From: Apiosordaria backusii
Lineage: Eukaryota > Ascomycota > Sordariomycetes > Sordariales > Lasiosphaeriaceae
Assembly: GCA_030549205.1 (NCBI GenBank)
Contig: JAUKTV010000022.1
Coordinates: 124,001 to 188,000 of the forward strand
DNA: 64,000 bases
Direction: 5' to 3'
Positions within the stretch are counted from its first letter, which is position 1; each line of letters begins with the position of its first letter. The notes under the pieces are model-generated. The model ran no database searches. It was not told the origin of the DNA and saw only the letters and a list, made by a program, of their open reading frames with translations. The position numbers and the translations under genes were made by a program. Shown here in pieces: positions 1-10,229 of this stretch.

Positions 1-935
1 GCTTGGGCCGAGACAGATCCACATCACAGGATGCCATGACCTCGCTCACCTGCTATCATTCCCACCACCTCGAGCTGCGAGAGGCGCCATACTCGAGTGA
101 GCTGTCGCTTTTTATTTCTGTTCACTGACACGCACACTTGGTAATAAACTCTATTGTCAAGCATAACTTGTTCACGCGGCAGTTGCGACGATTTATGTGC
201 CCCGGTATGGCGGACGGGGCGGACGATGCCGAGCCGGATCATGACCAGGAATTCTATCCAATTGTCCGACCCCATTCTCACTCCTTGGACAGGTGCCAGT
301 ATCAAAGTTCCCCAGACATCATCGAAAAAATATCACCGAGTACTACTCCGGGGTTAATGCTTGTTTCTGGCATATAGGCCGTGATATGCCCGGCGTCCGC
401 TTGCCTGTTCACTCGGGATCGGATCGTGGTAGTAACCTCACATTGCACCTGATGGCAGGACTGAATCTTGGCTTGCTGTGAAGGTGATCGTTACATGACA
501 CAGTCGCCAAGTAGGGTTGGGAATAAACTTCACCAAGAAATACAGACACATGTTGCTTCTCCGCCATTCCGTGTGCCCACCCCTAGCGTCGTTGCTTTGG
601 TCTTGGTGTTGGAACACAACATCGTCACTCTTCGTCTTTCCCACCACCTTGGAAGCATGCACGTGTACGTAGTGTTTTGTTTCATGGGCCAGCCAGACCA
701 GGTTGGTTGTGTGTCTTGCCCCGACTCCCCGGAATGTTGAAGGTATAAGTATCCCTGGAACAGACCAGTCGGGGAATGACGAGAAACAAGGTTTCACTTT
801 TCCCAACCACGGCACCCAGCCTCTGTGGACACATACAAAAGTCAAACGGAAGCAAGGGAAAAGGCTCTGAGCCGGTTCCGTAACCTTCTTTTCACTTTTC
901 GACCACGCATCGGTGGACGATAGGTGTTGCTTGTC
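1..935. other. Intergenic, upstream of GH55 gene
   Basis: No gene is supported here. Short open frames exist on both strands but none has recognisable motifs or a convincing exon chain. The last 200 bases should hold the promoter and 5' UTR of the GH55 glucanase. Confidence 0.6.
744..751 (+). promoter_or_regulatory. Possible TATA-like element of GH55 gene
   Basis: TATAAGTA lies about 190 bp upstream of the GH55 ATG, in a stretch otherwise lacking AT-rich boxes. Position and sequence suit a core promoter, but this is inference only. Confidence 0.25.
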
Positions 936-3593
936 ATGCGTTTCAGCTCGTTGTTGGTGGCCGTGGCCACCGCTGCCTCGACAGCACAGGCTTACTGGCT
1001 TGCGGATATGCCTCGTGAGCACTTTTTATCTTGATGGCTGAGGGTGGCTGCTGACATGTGAGGTAGATCGAGGGATTGCGCCCTTCGCTCAGGCCAACTA
1101 TCCAGTCTTTCGCAATGTGAGGGACTACGGCGCTAGAGGTAAGACTTTCCGGAGTTACCACAGGAGATAGAGCGAGAGTTAATTGATGCCAATGGGCTAC
1201 AGGTGACGGAAGAACCGATGATACCGCTGCTATCAATGCCGCTATCAATGCTGGGAATCCTTGCAACAGGGGATGTGTAAGTCCACCTGGGCCGGGACAA
1301 TGGCTTTGAGGGCATAACGCTGACACACGAAAGACATCGACGACCACCACACCTGGAATCGTTTACTTTCCGGCCGGTACCTACCTCATCTCGTCCTCGA
1401 TTCTTCCAGCCTATTTCACACACCTTGTCGGCGATGCTTCCTCTCCACCAACGCTCAAGGCCACGGCCAACTTTCAAGGGTTCGGACTGATTGATGGCAA
1501 CCCGTATTACACCGATGTGCTTAACTGGAAGGCTGTCAATGTCTTCTTCCGCCAGGTCCGCAACTTTGTGATTGATACCACTGCTATTCCCCCAGGAACG
1601 GCAGCGACGGGCATGCACTGGCCCACATCTCAGGCGACCAGTCTGCAGAACATTGTCTTCAATATGCCAACCACACCGGACGTTGTCCACGTTGGTCTGT
1701 TTATTGAGGAGGGCAGTGGAGGCATGATTGCCGACTTGACGTTCAACGGTGGTGCCGCCGGCGCCAGCATGGGCAATCAGCAGTACACCATGCGGAACTT
1801 GAGGTTCAACAACTGCAAAACTGCCATCATCCAAATCTGGAACTGGGGCTGGACCTACCATGGATTGTCCATCAACAACTGTGGTGTTGGAATTGACCTC
1901 TCAGCTGGTGGTTCCAACAACATTGCAGTCGGCTCAGTCACCCTCTTTGACAGCACCTTCACCAACACTCCCATCGCCATCAAGACAGCCTGGACTCCCT
2001 CCGCCAACCCTCCCACCGCCGGTAGTCTCGTCATCGAAAACATCGAGCTCAACAACGTAGGTGTCGCCGTTCAGGGCCCAAGCGGGACCATGCTAGGGGG
2101 TACCTCCGGCTCAAGCACTATTCAAGCCTGGGCCCTCGGCCACCTTCTTGACCGTGGCACCAACGTCCCCCGTTTCTCCGGCCCCATCAACCCCAACCCC
2201 CGCCCAGCCTCGCTGCTGGGCTCCAACGGCCGGTACTACGTCCGCACCAAGCCCCAGTACGAATCCACACCCGCCTCCTCCTTCCTCTCGGTCCGCACAT
2301 TCGGCGCCAGAGGCGACGCATCCTCAGACGACACCGCGGCCCTCCAAAACGCAATCAACACCGCCGTCGCCCAGAACAAGATCCTCTTCCTCGACCACGG
2401 GATGTACCGTGTCACCTCCACAATTGTCATCCCGCCCTCCGCTCGCATTGTCGGAGAGGCCTACCCCGTTATTTTGTCATCTGGGCAGTATTTCAACGAT
2501 ATGGACAACCCCCGGCCGGTTGTGCAGGTTGGGACGTCGTCTGGCCAGGCTGGGTACGTCGAGCTGAGCGATTTCATCGTCGCCACGCAGAATGCCCAGG
2601 CGGGTGCGATCTGTATCGAGTACAACCTTGCCACGACGGGCGGTCAGCCGAGCGGCATGTGGGATGTTCACGTGAGGATTGGCGGGTTCACGGGGACGCA
2701 GCAGCAGATTGGGCAGTGCTTGAAGAGGCCGGGGAGCGCGGCGGTGGATAGGAACTGCATTGTGGCTTTTATGGCGATGCATGTTACCAAGGGGGCGAGG
2801 GGGTTGTATATGGAGAATGTTTGGTTGTGGTGAGTACCTACCTAACTAACTACCTACCTACCTCACCTACCCCTTTTCGTGTGATGTTGGGGGGGTGAAA
2901 GTTTGGTGGTTTGGTTTGCTGACGAGAAAAAACGTGCGACAGGACGGCCGACCATGACATTGACGAGCATCTCAACACCCAAATCACAATTTACACCGGC
3001 CGTGGTCTCTGTATGTTTCCCCCCCCCCCCTGTCTCCTTGTAACAATATACTGACAAGTCGTCACCAAAAAGTAATCGAATCCACCGAAGGCCCCCTCTG
3101 GCTCTGGGGCACCGGCTCCGAGCACCACGTCCTCTACCAGTACCAGCTCACCTCGACCCAAAACGTCTTCATGGGGCAGATCCAGACCGAGTCCCCCTAC
3201 TTTGCTCCCTTGCCCAACTCTCTCGTGCCCTTCCCGCCCCTGGCCAAGTACTCCGACCCGGATTACCGCGCCCAGTGTGTTGGCATCCCGGGCAACTGCG
3301 CGGCCGCCTGGGGTCTCAGGGTGCAGAACAGCAAGAATGTGTTGGTGTACGGGGCGGGGTTGTATTCCTTCTTTGATAACTACTCTACTGCTTGCAGCAC
3401 GTTTGATGCCGGGCAGACGTGCCAGCAGAGGATCACGAGCGTGGAGGGGTCGGGGGAGAATGTGGCGGTGTATAATTTGAACACGATCGGGACGAGGGAG
3501 ATGGTGACGAGGAATGGGAATATGGTGGCGGGGAGCGGGTTCAGTGAGAATAGGAACACTTTTGCGAGCAATGTTGGTGTTTATAGGGCTTGA
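936..3593 (+). CDS. Secreted GH55 beta-1,3-glucanase
   Basis: Six exons: 936-1014, 1067-1138, 1203-1276, 1334-2829, 2943-3010 and 3073-3593, joining in frame to 769 aa. Residues 1-19 form a signal peptide ending AQA. Two pectate-lyase-type beta-helix starts are visible: NVRDYGARGDGRTDDTAA near residue 43 and SVRTFGARGDASSDDTAA near 393. This is the tandem double right-handed beta-helix layout of fungal GH55 exo/endo-1,3-glucanases. After the second helix, WLWTADHDID and the block GTGSEHHVLYQYQ (about residues 609-621) are typical of the family; the Glu of SEHH probably belongs to the active site (inferred from family resemblance). The length fits the family. The enzyme should be secreted and cleave beta-1,3-glucan of fungal or plant-associated walls. 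The first three coding exons are only 72-79 nt, so a caller could easily start the gene too late. Intron 5 contains a long C run. Confidence 0.93.
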
Positions 3594-4037
3594 AACATGG
3601 CGAAACTTGGTGGAAATGTTGGAGTTTGAAAGGGGGGGGGGGGGGGGGGTTAGGGGTTGAGGAGCACGGGGTGGACAAAAAAGCCGGTACTGGAAGCAGA
3701 GCAACATGTGGGGACGGCAACATACAGACGTTGTATTTGCGTTTGAATAACCCGTTAAATCACCCTTCAAGGCGAGTCGACCATCTCTGGATACCTATCA
3801 ACGATTCATCTGAGGCCTGTTTACGCTAAGCGACCTATCCAATATATCAGGAGACCCGTTCAACACTTGCAGTGTTACCCTTTTTTGTCCACAGCGTGAG
3901 GAGTTCGAGGACGAGATCTTTTGAAGTGGGCAGTTGAACTTTGATATCAATATTGCTATATATAAACTCGGATATACCACCCCCCCTTTGACCGCTTTTC
4001 TCATCACCCCCATTCCTACCCAATCCCCCCCCCTTCT
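3594..4037. other. Convergent intergenic with G18 run
   Basis: The 3' flanks of the GH55 gene and the PhyH-type gene face each other here. The segment holds an 18-base G homopolymer at 3632-3649, 39 bp after the GH55 stop, and an AT-rich patch near 3940-3970. No gene is seen. Confidence 0.6.
3632..3649 (+). repeat. G18 homopolymer
   Basis: Eighteen consecutive G residues in the presumed 3' UTR of the GH55 gene. Length polymorphism or sequencing error is likely at this site. Confidence 0.9.
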
Positions 4038-4991
4038 TCACCCCACCAAAGAAAACCCCACCCCCCCCTCCCCCACCCTCCTCCCCATCTCAACCAGCCT
4101 CTCCCTCATCCCCTCCGCCACCTCCCTCTCCCTCCCCTCCAAACACCCAAAATCCGCCCTTTCCACCCACTCCCCAACCCCATGCTGCAGCACATTCCTC
4201 GCCCTCTTCTTCACCTCCCCCCCACCCCCCACCGGCGCTCTCCCAACCGACCCATGAAGCGTAACCCTCTCTTTTTCTCCCCCATACACCCCACAATGCA
4301 AAATATTATTATCATAAAACACCAAATCCCCCTCATTCAAATCCACCACCACCTGGCCCGGGAGATTGGCTTCATACGGATCCGCCTCCCGCTCAAAGTC
4401 TGTCCTCGGACGCAAATGCGACCCGGGGACGAGCACCAAACTGCTGTCTTGATACAAAGGTAAATTCCACTGCGTGTGGGAGTACACCTCCCCGATTCTG
4501 TGGAGTTTTTCGGCTTCTTCTGATGCGGTGGCGGAGGGGGGTATGTCGTCTCTGTGCCAGGTGAGCTTGAAGCTTTGGTTGTTGGTGGGTTTACAGAGGA
4601 GGTTGAAGAGCTCCATTACTAGTCCAGACCCGGAGTCGGAATCATTGTTGTTATTGTTGTTAGGGGGCAAAGACAGGATGGTGCGTGACAAGGATAAGAG
4701 TTTGGGGGAAAAATATAACTGAATAAAGGCGTTGCGCTGGTCCTGGGGGAGGGGGAGATCAGGGTGTAGGAGGTGCTGGACGCCCCAGATGCCGGAGTTG
4801 GGGACGAGGGAGGGGTCCCAGGGGGGGAATTGTTTGCCTGTTGTGCGGACGTGGGGCCATTTGCCTTGGGAGGAGAGGGTGATGAGGGTGGTGGAGGCGG
4901 TGCGGAGGGTGGAGAGTTGGGAGGGGGTGAGGAAGGAGGGGATTATGACGAAGCCGGAGGTGTTGAGTTGGGAGAGCAGGTTGTCGTCCAT
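4038..4991 (-). CDS. Phytanoyl-CoA dioxygenase (PhyH) family protein
   Basis: A single exon encodes 317 aa. The frame stays open upstream of the chosen start, but the first ATG is at 4991 (MDDNLLSQLN). FVIIPSFLTPSQL near residue 14 is the usual PhyH N-terminal 'F-x-V-I-x-x-F-L' opening. The Fe(II) facial triad is visible as His146-x-Asp148 in TWHRDDIP and His232 in NNILHCGVYGG. Arg243 in KERVTLHG is the likely 2-oxoglutarate anchor. It should be a soluble 2-oxoglutarate-dependent oxygenase; the substrate cannot be read from the sequence, and PhyH members act on lipids, secondary metabolites or small molecules. An Asn-rich loop (residues 111-116) and a Gly/Val-rich stretch are lineage-specific insertions. 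The 5' leader carries a 16-base C run (G16 on the + strand at 5004-5019) just before the ATG. The gene is divergent from the AT-hook/DUF2461 gene, 0.8 kb away. Confidence 0.82.
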   Translation of the reverse strand: MDDNLLSQLNTSGFVIIPSFLTPSQLSTLRTASTTLITLSSQGKWPHVRTTGKQFPPWDPSLVPNSGIWGVQHLLHPDLPLPQDQRNAFIQLYFSPKLLSLSRTILSLPPNNNNNNDSDSGSGLVMELFNLLCKPTNNQSFKLTWHRDDIPPSATASEEAEKLHRIGEVYSHTQWNLPLYQDSSLVLVPGSHLRPRTDFEREADPYEANLPGQVVVDLNEGDLVFYDNNILHCGVYGGEKERVTLHGSVGRAPVGGGGEVKKRARNVLQHGVGEWVERADFGCLEGREREVAEGMRERLVEMGRRVGEGGVGFSLVG

Positions 4992-5787
4992 GGCGGCTAA
5001 ACTGGGGGGGGGGGGGGGGAGGGGGGAACCAAAGAGTGGATGATAGCCAAGAAAAGAGGTGGTGAGAATAGACAGTGAGTGACTGGGTAGAATAAGCAAA
5101 CGACTCCAAGAAAGGGGGATAGTAAATATGGGCTGAGAAAGTTGAGTTGGGTTGAAGATATGGGTTGGGTGAGGTCAGGTAGCAAGTTGGAGATGTGGGG
5201 GAGCTGGGGTTGGAGAAGCTCTTATGAGACCTGGGACGAGAGATGTCAAGTGTGGGTGGGGTAATTTAATGCGCGATGATGCAGGACGAGAATGCTTGCA
5301 GTAAGGATCAAGGGAAAAGAAGCTTTTCATGCGGGACTATCCGCGGGTGTTTTTAGTACATAGTTTCTGGTGGAAGATCCACGCACAAGTTCCCACGGGG
5401 ATAAGGTTGGGTATGGAGGACATGGGACAGTGGTCTATGTCTCTATCCATGGGCAAGTAGGTCGTTCTGAACCATCGAAAACACACGAATCGAAGCTTGA
5501 ATGCTCGCTCCAAGTCAATGCACGCATCGTGACACGGGAGAATTAATGGAGTTAAGTAACAGGTCAGGAGTATGTGATGACATAAGCACTCAATCAAGGC
5601 ACGTGCTTTCGCGACATTAAACACACTTCGCAATGACATCTCCACTCAATGGAATCCTCGATCGCGACTGCAGTCACCCGTCTACGTCATCGAGCACTGT
5701 CACAAAGATCAACTGTTGTTTAAAGACAATTGACCCCTAACTCATTTCTCTTTGACACTACACATTCAACTCTCACAAAACCTCAAA
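4992..5787. promoter_or_regulatory. Divergent promoter region, PhyH / DUF2461 genes
   Basis: The 796 bp between two divergently transcribed genes must carry both promoters. The G16 run at 5004-5019 lies in the PhyH-gene leader. No specific binding site could be assigned. Confidence 0.5.
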
Positions 5788-7069
5788 ATGGTTGGCCGAA
5801 AACGCAAGTCCGCTCCTGTTGCGGTGGAAGAACCAGCATCTACACCCTCATCCTCGCGTCGAAGATCACAGCGTGTAACCTCATCTGCCAAGACCAGCAA
5901 ATATTTTGATCCAAGTCCTGAAGAATCCGAATCAGACCTTACAGCCAAGCCCAAAACCACCACTCCAAAGAAGCGCGGCAGAGGGAGACCGCCCAAGAAA
6001 GCCAAGATCGAACCACCATCCGAAGAAGACGATGACTTCAAAGACGACCCCAACCAAGAATCCTCGGATAACCCCCCAGAAGAAAAAGACTCCTCCTCCT
6101 CCTCTGACGAAGATGAAGAGGCCCCTCCCAAAATAACCTTCATCCCCCTCCCCCAACTCCGCGACACCGCCGGGATCCCTTACCAGCCCTCCACCCTCCA
6201 CCCCAACACCCTCCTCTTCCTCGCCGACCTCAAAAAGAATAACAAGCGCTCCTGGCTGAAGTCCAACGACAAGGAATACCGCCGCGCCCTCTCCGACTGG
6301 GAGTCCTACGTCGACTCCCTCACCGAAAAAATCACCCAGCTCGACCCAACCATCCCCGAGCTCCCCTTCAAAGACGTCAACTTCCGCATCTACCGCGACA
6401 TCCGCTTCTCCAAAGACCCCACCCCCTACAAACCCCACTTCAGCGCCGCCTTCTCCCGCACCGGCCGCAAAGGCCCCTACGCGTGCTACTACGTCCACGT
6501 CGAGCCCAACGGCGCCAGCTTCATCGGCGGGGGCCTCTGGCACCCGGACGGGCCGTCGCTCTCCAAGCTCAGGGCTAGCATCGATGAGCGGCCTCAGAGG
6601 TGGAGGAGGGTTCTTACCGAGCCTGGGTTCAAAGACACTTTTCTGTGTGGGGATAAGACAGCAGTGAAGAAAGGGAAGAAAACAAAACAGGAGAAGGAAC
6701 AACAGGGCGAAGAGGAGGCGTTGGGTGCGTATGCTGAGGCGAATAAGGGGAATGCACTGAAGACGAGGCCGAAGGGGTTTCATCCTGAGCATAGGGATAT
6801 GGAGTTGCTGAAGTTGAGGAATCACACTGTGTGGAAAAAGGTGGATGATGGGGTTTTTACGAGAGAGGGTGGGCTGGAGGGGGAGGTTATGGGGGTGGTG
6901 GGGGCGATGGTTGGGTTTGTGAGTATATCCTACCCTGAACAAAAGCGTGTTGTTCGTTTGGGATGCGGCGAAGATGTTTACTGACTTAGTTGATTCGCAG
7001 GTAACGCATCTCAATAGGATTGTGATGCCCGACCCGGGAGATGATGATGATGAATCGGATGAGGAGTAG
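5788..7069 (+). CDS. AT-hook and DUF2461 domain protein
   Basis: Two exons, 5788-6918 and 7001-7069 (82-nt phase-0 intron), encode 399 aa. The start is at the ATG in CTCAAAATGG; an upstream non-ATG frame extension is unlikely to be used. Residues 1-40 are basic (GRKRKS, SSRRRSQR). KKRGRGRPPKKAK at about 61-73 is a canonical AT-hook that doubles as a nuclear signal. An acidic Ser/Asp/Glu stretch follows to about 115. From about 140 to 385 the sequence matches DUF2461 (TIGR02453), including NKRSWLKSNDKEY, VNFRIYRDIRFSKDPTPYK and PNGASFIGGGLWHP. The biochemical role of DUF2461 is unknown. The AT-hook suggests AT-rich DNA binding in the nucleus. The last exon encodes only VTHLNRIVMPDP and an acidic tail; skipping the intron call would give a wrong C-terminus. 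Confidence 0.87.
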
Positions 7070-7715
7070 ACTTCTGCGTTCAATAGCTCAGTTGGAGCTT
7101 CAAGAAGCTCGGCTGAATGGCGGTTTTTTTTTTTTGGGTTGTCATTTGAAGAGCTGTATATTAGTCTCTTCCTTTCATGTTTGGATGGTTGATCTGGACA
7201 CTCGAACCTTTTGGCTTATTAGCAGGATACCCAACTTGAAATACTGCAAAGTTGCATCATTTTTGGTCTTGACATTCACCTCTCACCAGCCAACCTCATA
7301 TAGTTGTGCGTGTATTGCCACTTACAGCACAGCATTTGTTCACCTTGAAAATCGGAAAACTACATCAACGGCACACCGAGATTACGCAACATGGCTACCC
7401 GCATCCTCACCAAAGAGGACTTGGGCAACCCATCTCATTATTAACGGCTAGGTGGGGGTATCGAAGCACACAACTGTCTGAAGCCACCCAGTCCCTCTCT
7501 CAAAAGCAAAGCAAAAAAAAGAAAAAGAAAAACGCATTTGGTATCTCTCGTTCGGTATCATTCCCGTAATTTCCATCCCAAGCAGCAAAGCGCCCCGCAA
7601 AAACAACAAATCAGCCCCGAATTATCGCCAAACTTTCCCGCAACCAAAGTCGTTCGTCGTCGTCATTTCGTGTTCGTTATGCCGTCGACCTTCGTTGGTT
7701 TCGTTATGGGGGAGT
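7070..7715. other. Intergenic between convergent genes
   Basis: Contains the 3' flanks of the DUF2461 gene and the Ala-rich gene. It has a T12 tract near 7125 and an A/G-rich tract near 7508-7532. No gene is seen. Confidence 0.55.
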
Positions 7716-8498
7716 TTAGGCGGTGGTGGTGGTGGTGGTAGCCGCAGCGGGAGCAGCGGCGGGGGCAGGGGTGGCCTCGACCGCCGGAGCAGCAGCCTCC
7801 TCCTTCTTCTCCTCAGTGGCCGGAGCGGGGGCTGGAGCCGGGGTCTCGACGGCGGGCGCGGGGGCGGGCTCAGCAGCGATCGGAGCCGGAGCCGGAGCAG
7901 GGGTCGCTTCAGTGGCAGCTGCCGGAGCAGCAGCCGCGGCGGTGGTCTCGGCAGCGGGGGCGGCTAAAGCTTAAAGTCAGCACGTCTCAACCTCCGTTAT
8001 CTCGCAGTTCACAGAACACGTACCAGCGGGGGCCGGGGCCTCCTCCTTCTTCTCCTCCGCAGCAGGGGCAGCAGCGGGGGCAGCCTCAGTAGCGGCTAGT
8101 AATTCCAATCTGTCAGTTTCTCGACCCTTCCTCAGCTTTCCGGTCCATGAACGCAACTTACCAGCCGGAGTCTCAACAGGAGCAGCCGCAGGGGCAGTCT
8201 CAGCCTTGGTAGCCTCGGTAGCAGCCGCAGCGGTGCCGGCAGCGGCCGCAGGTGCAGCAGTGCTGCTCTCACCAGCAGCCGGGGCTTCGTTCTTCTTGTC
8301 CTTCTTCGCCTTCTTCTCAGCCCGGCTCTTGAAGGCAGCCTTGAGCTTGCCCTTCAAGTTGTCGAGCGCACCGAAAGCTGCAAGGCCAAAAACTGGTTAG
8401 AAACCGTCTACTTCAAACTTCAATATTTTTTGTTGGGAAATGATCGACGCGCGCGCCAGCCAGACGAGAATCCACAAACACACTAGGGAGCGAGTCAT
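7716..8498 (-). CDS. Ala/Pro/Glu-rich low-complexity protein
   Basis: Not recognised as a named family. Four exons on the minus strand (8480-8498, 8162-8377, 8024-8095, 7716-7963) join to 184 aa. Introns 2 and 3 have good GTAAGT/GTACGT donors. Intron 1 uses GTTTGT with a CTAAC branch site 20 nt before its AG, so the 6-residue first exon (MTRSLV) is the least certain part. The only ordered-looking segment is near the N-terminus, FGALDNLKGKLKAAFKSRAEKKAKK, a basic amphipathic stretch. The remainder is built of Ala, Pro, Thr and repeated EEKKEEA blocks and ends in poly-Thr. All three introns are phase 1, and the two internal exons are multiples of three, so any internal exon can be skipped without breaking frame. 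It is likely intrinsically disordered; its function cannot be inferred. Confidence 0.68.
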
Positions 8499-9944
8499 TG
8501 CTTCGGCAGTTGGTGATTGGTGATGACTTCGCTTTTTCTGTTTGTGTATTGGTGGTGTTTCAGGTTCCTTTCCAGCCGCTTCTCGCTTCTTTTTGGTTGT
8601 CCGACGCGACACACGACGCCTTCCAAGCCAAGTCGCACATAAAGCACGCCATCAAAAATGGCCCGAGAAGGACAAACAGCCAGTGCGATCGACATTGACG
8701 AGAAATGGATTCACTCAACGCTAAATGAAAATATACCTACGAATTCCAGGCATGGTTGCGGTATTGATGGGGAATCAGTTGTTGTTGATGTCGTCAAGGA
8801 AGAAGAACGGGATGCTTTTCGCTGCGTTGTTGTCGCAAAGCTGCTGTGGTGGCTTGGAAAAGAGGAGGAGGAAGCAGTGAAACAGGAAAACTTCTGTGGT
8901 CGCAGCAAGCCAGAAAAAAAGGGGGAAAGAAAAGAAGGAAGAGGAGGAAAAAGGCGGCTGGAGAGTTATCTCATGGTTTATGAGGCGGGTGTGACCCTTA
9001 AAAAAGCGGATCATCGTGGGACTGGGGGGGTGTGCGAAGGGGCCCGCGCCGCCGCGCCTCATCAGACAACCACACACACACACAACATTAATAACCCCCG
9101 TCAAGCTTGCCTATCAGATAAAACAGTTGGTTCTATTCTATTCCGGGGATTTGGGGGGACAGCGGGACTGTCACACTGATCTGATTCTATGCTTAACGCG
9201 CCCTGAACAAGAACCAACCCAGCCCGGTCTGCCTGCCTCCCTCGCTGAAGAATCACCCGATTCTGTGGCACCCCTACATTTCAAACAGGATGGACGGGGG
9301 ACAGTACATCCAATTCACAGCTTCTGTTCATGATACACATGCCAAATCCGAGACAAGTCAGGTAAAGCTTTCCATCCCATTTCTCGCTGCCAAACAAAGC
9401 CTTCTCTTCTTCCCCCCTCAAACACCCTCTCTTGTTGGGGACAGTTCCATATCTCCTAGGAACAACGTTTGACAGCTAAAACCACACAGACACACAGACA
9501 AGAAAGAAAATCCACTTTCCCCGCAATCGGGCCAGACATGGGTGTGCCCCGTACCACTCAGTAAAGTATCCATCCCTTACCAGTAACCTCAGCTTTTTTC
9601 TTTGTCAAAGACAAAGTCACGATGCAAATAACGTTGGAAAAAATCCCGTGTAAACGCGGGTGGCTTCAACGTCCATTAATTAAACCCGTCCTTCAAGCCT
9701 TGCAAGCGCGCGCGGCGGATTGCATGACAGCACAGCACAGCACAGCGGCGCAACAACAACTTTTGGTACTGTAGGAAAATCGAATTTTACCAAAAGAGGT
9801 CTTAAGCGAAATGTCAAAATGCAAAAAGTGATTATACGAAGCTTGCTTCAGGAGATGCGAGGTTGCGAAGGTTGAAAGGGAACGGCGATCTCGATGCAAC
9901 TGCAACTTCAACGGTGGGTGGGCGCAAGCTAAATTTTATTACTA
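8499..9944. other. Intergenic, left of MITE
   Basis: This holds the presumed promoter and leader of the Ala-rich gene. A plus-strand open frame at 8658-9179 (173 codons) has biased composition (Glu/Lys runs, then CA repeats) and no motif, and is not called. The remainder shows nothing recognisable. Confidence 0.5.
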
Positions 9945-9969
9945 CAACCCTCCACGGTTTGAAAGGTTA
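9945..9969 (+). repeat. MITE left terminal inverted repeat
   Basis: A 25-bp perfect inverted match to 10203-10227, preceded by the TA target duplication. Confidence 0.9.
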
Positions 9970-10202
9970 AAAGTTGTGAATACCAAGACCACCGACAAGG
10001 GGGGTTAGCCAGGTTACTTGGTCAGTAATTTCGCTGGCCGAGTACTTCCAGAGCCTTCGACGCTATGGCCATCACCCTCTTCCCAGCCAAGAAAGCAACA
10101 ACTACCTACAAGGCCACAATAAATTGCCAACTTTCTAGCTATTCCAGCCCTGCTTTATTGTCCACCTCCCCCCTTGTCGTCAGGCCTTGGCAGGTAGACA
10201 AA

Positions 10203-10227
10203 TAACCTTTCAAACCGTGGAGGGTTG
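10203..10227 (-). repeat. MITE right terminal inverted repeat
   Basis: A 25-bp perfect inverted match to 9945-9969, followed by TA. Confidence 0.9.
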
Positions 10228-10229
10228 TA

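Larger units (their letters stand above)
9945..10227. mobile_element. MITE, Tc1/mariner-type (TA target duplication)
   Basis: A perfect 25-bp terminal inverted repeat starts CAACCCTCCACGGTTTGAAA (9945-9969) and is mirrored at 10203-10227. Both ends are flanked by TA (9943-9944 and 10228-10229). The inverted similarity continues imperfectly for another 35 bp or so (CCAAG..CC and CGACAAGGGGGG on both arms), giving long fold-back arms. At 283 bp with no coding capacity, this is a miniature inverted-repeat element that would need a transposase supplied from elsewhere. TA duplication points to the Tc1/mariner superfamily. It is not visibly RIP-mutated, which suggests it escaped by being short or is recent. 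Confidence 0.88.

Noticed and set aside
7081..7135. tRNA-like A box (TAGCTCAGTTGGAGC) followed by a T12 tract
   Set aside because: No B box (GGTTCRANYCC) or cloverleaf can be found downstream, and the segment lies in the 3' flank of the DUF2461 gene.
8658..9179. 173-codon plus-strand frame
   Set aside because: Composition follows local purine runs and a CA repeat, no motif is present, and it overlaps the likely promoter of the Ala-rich gene.
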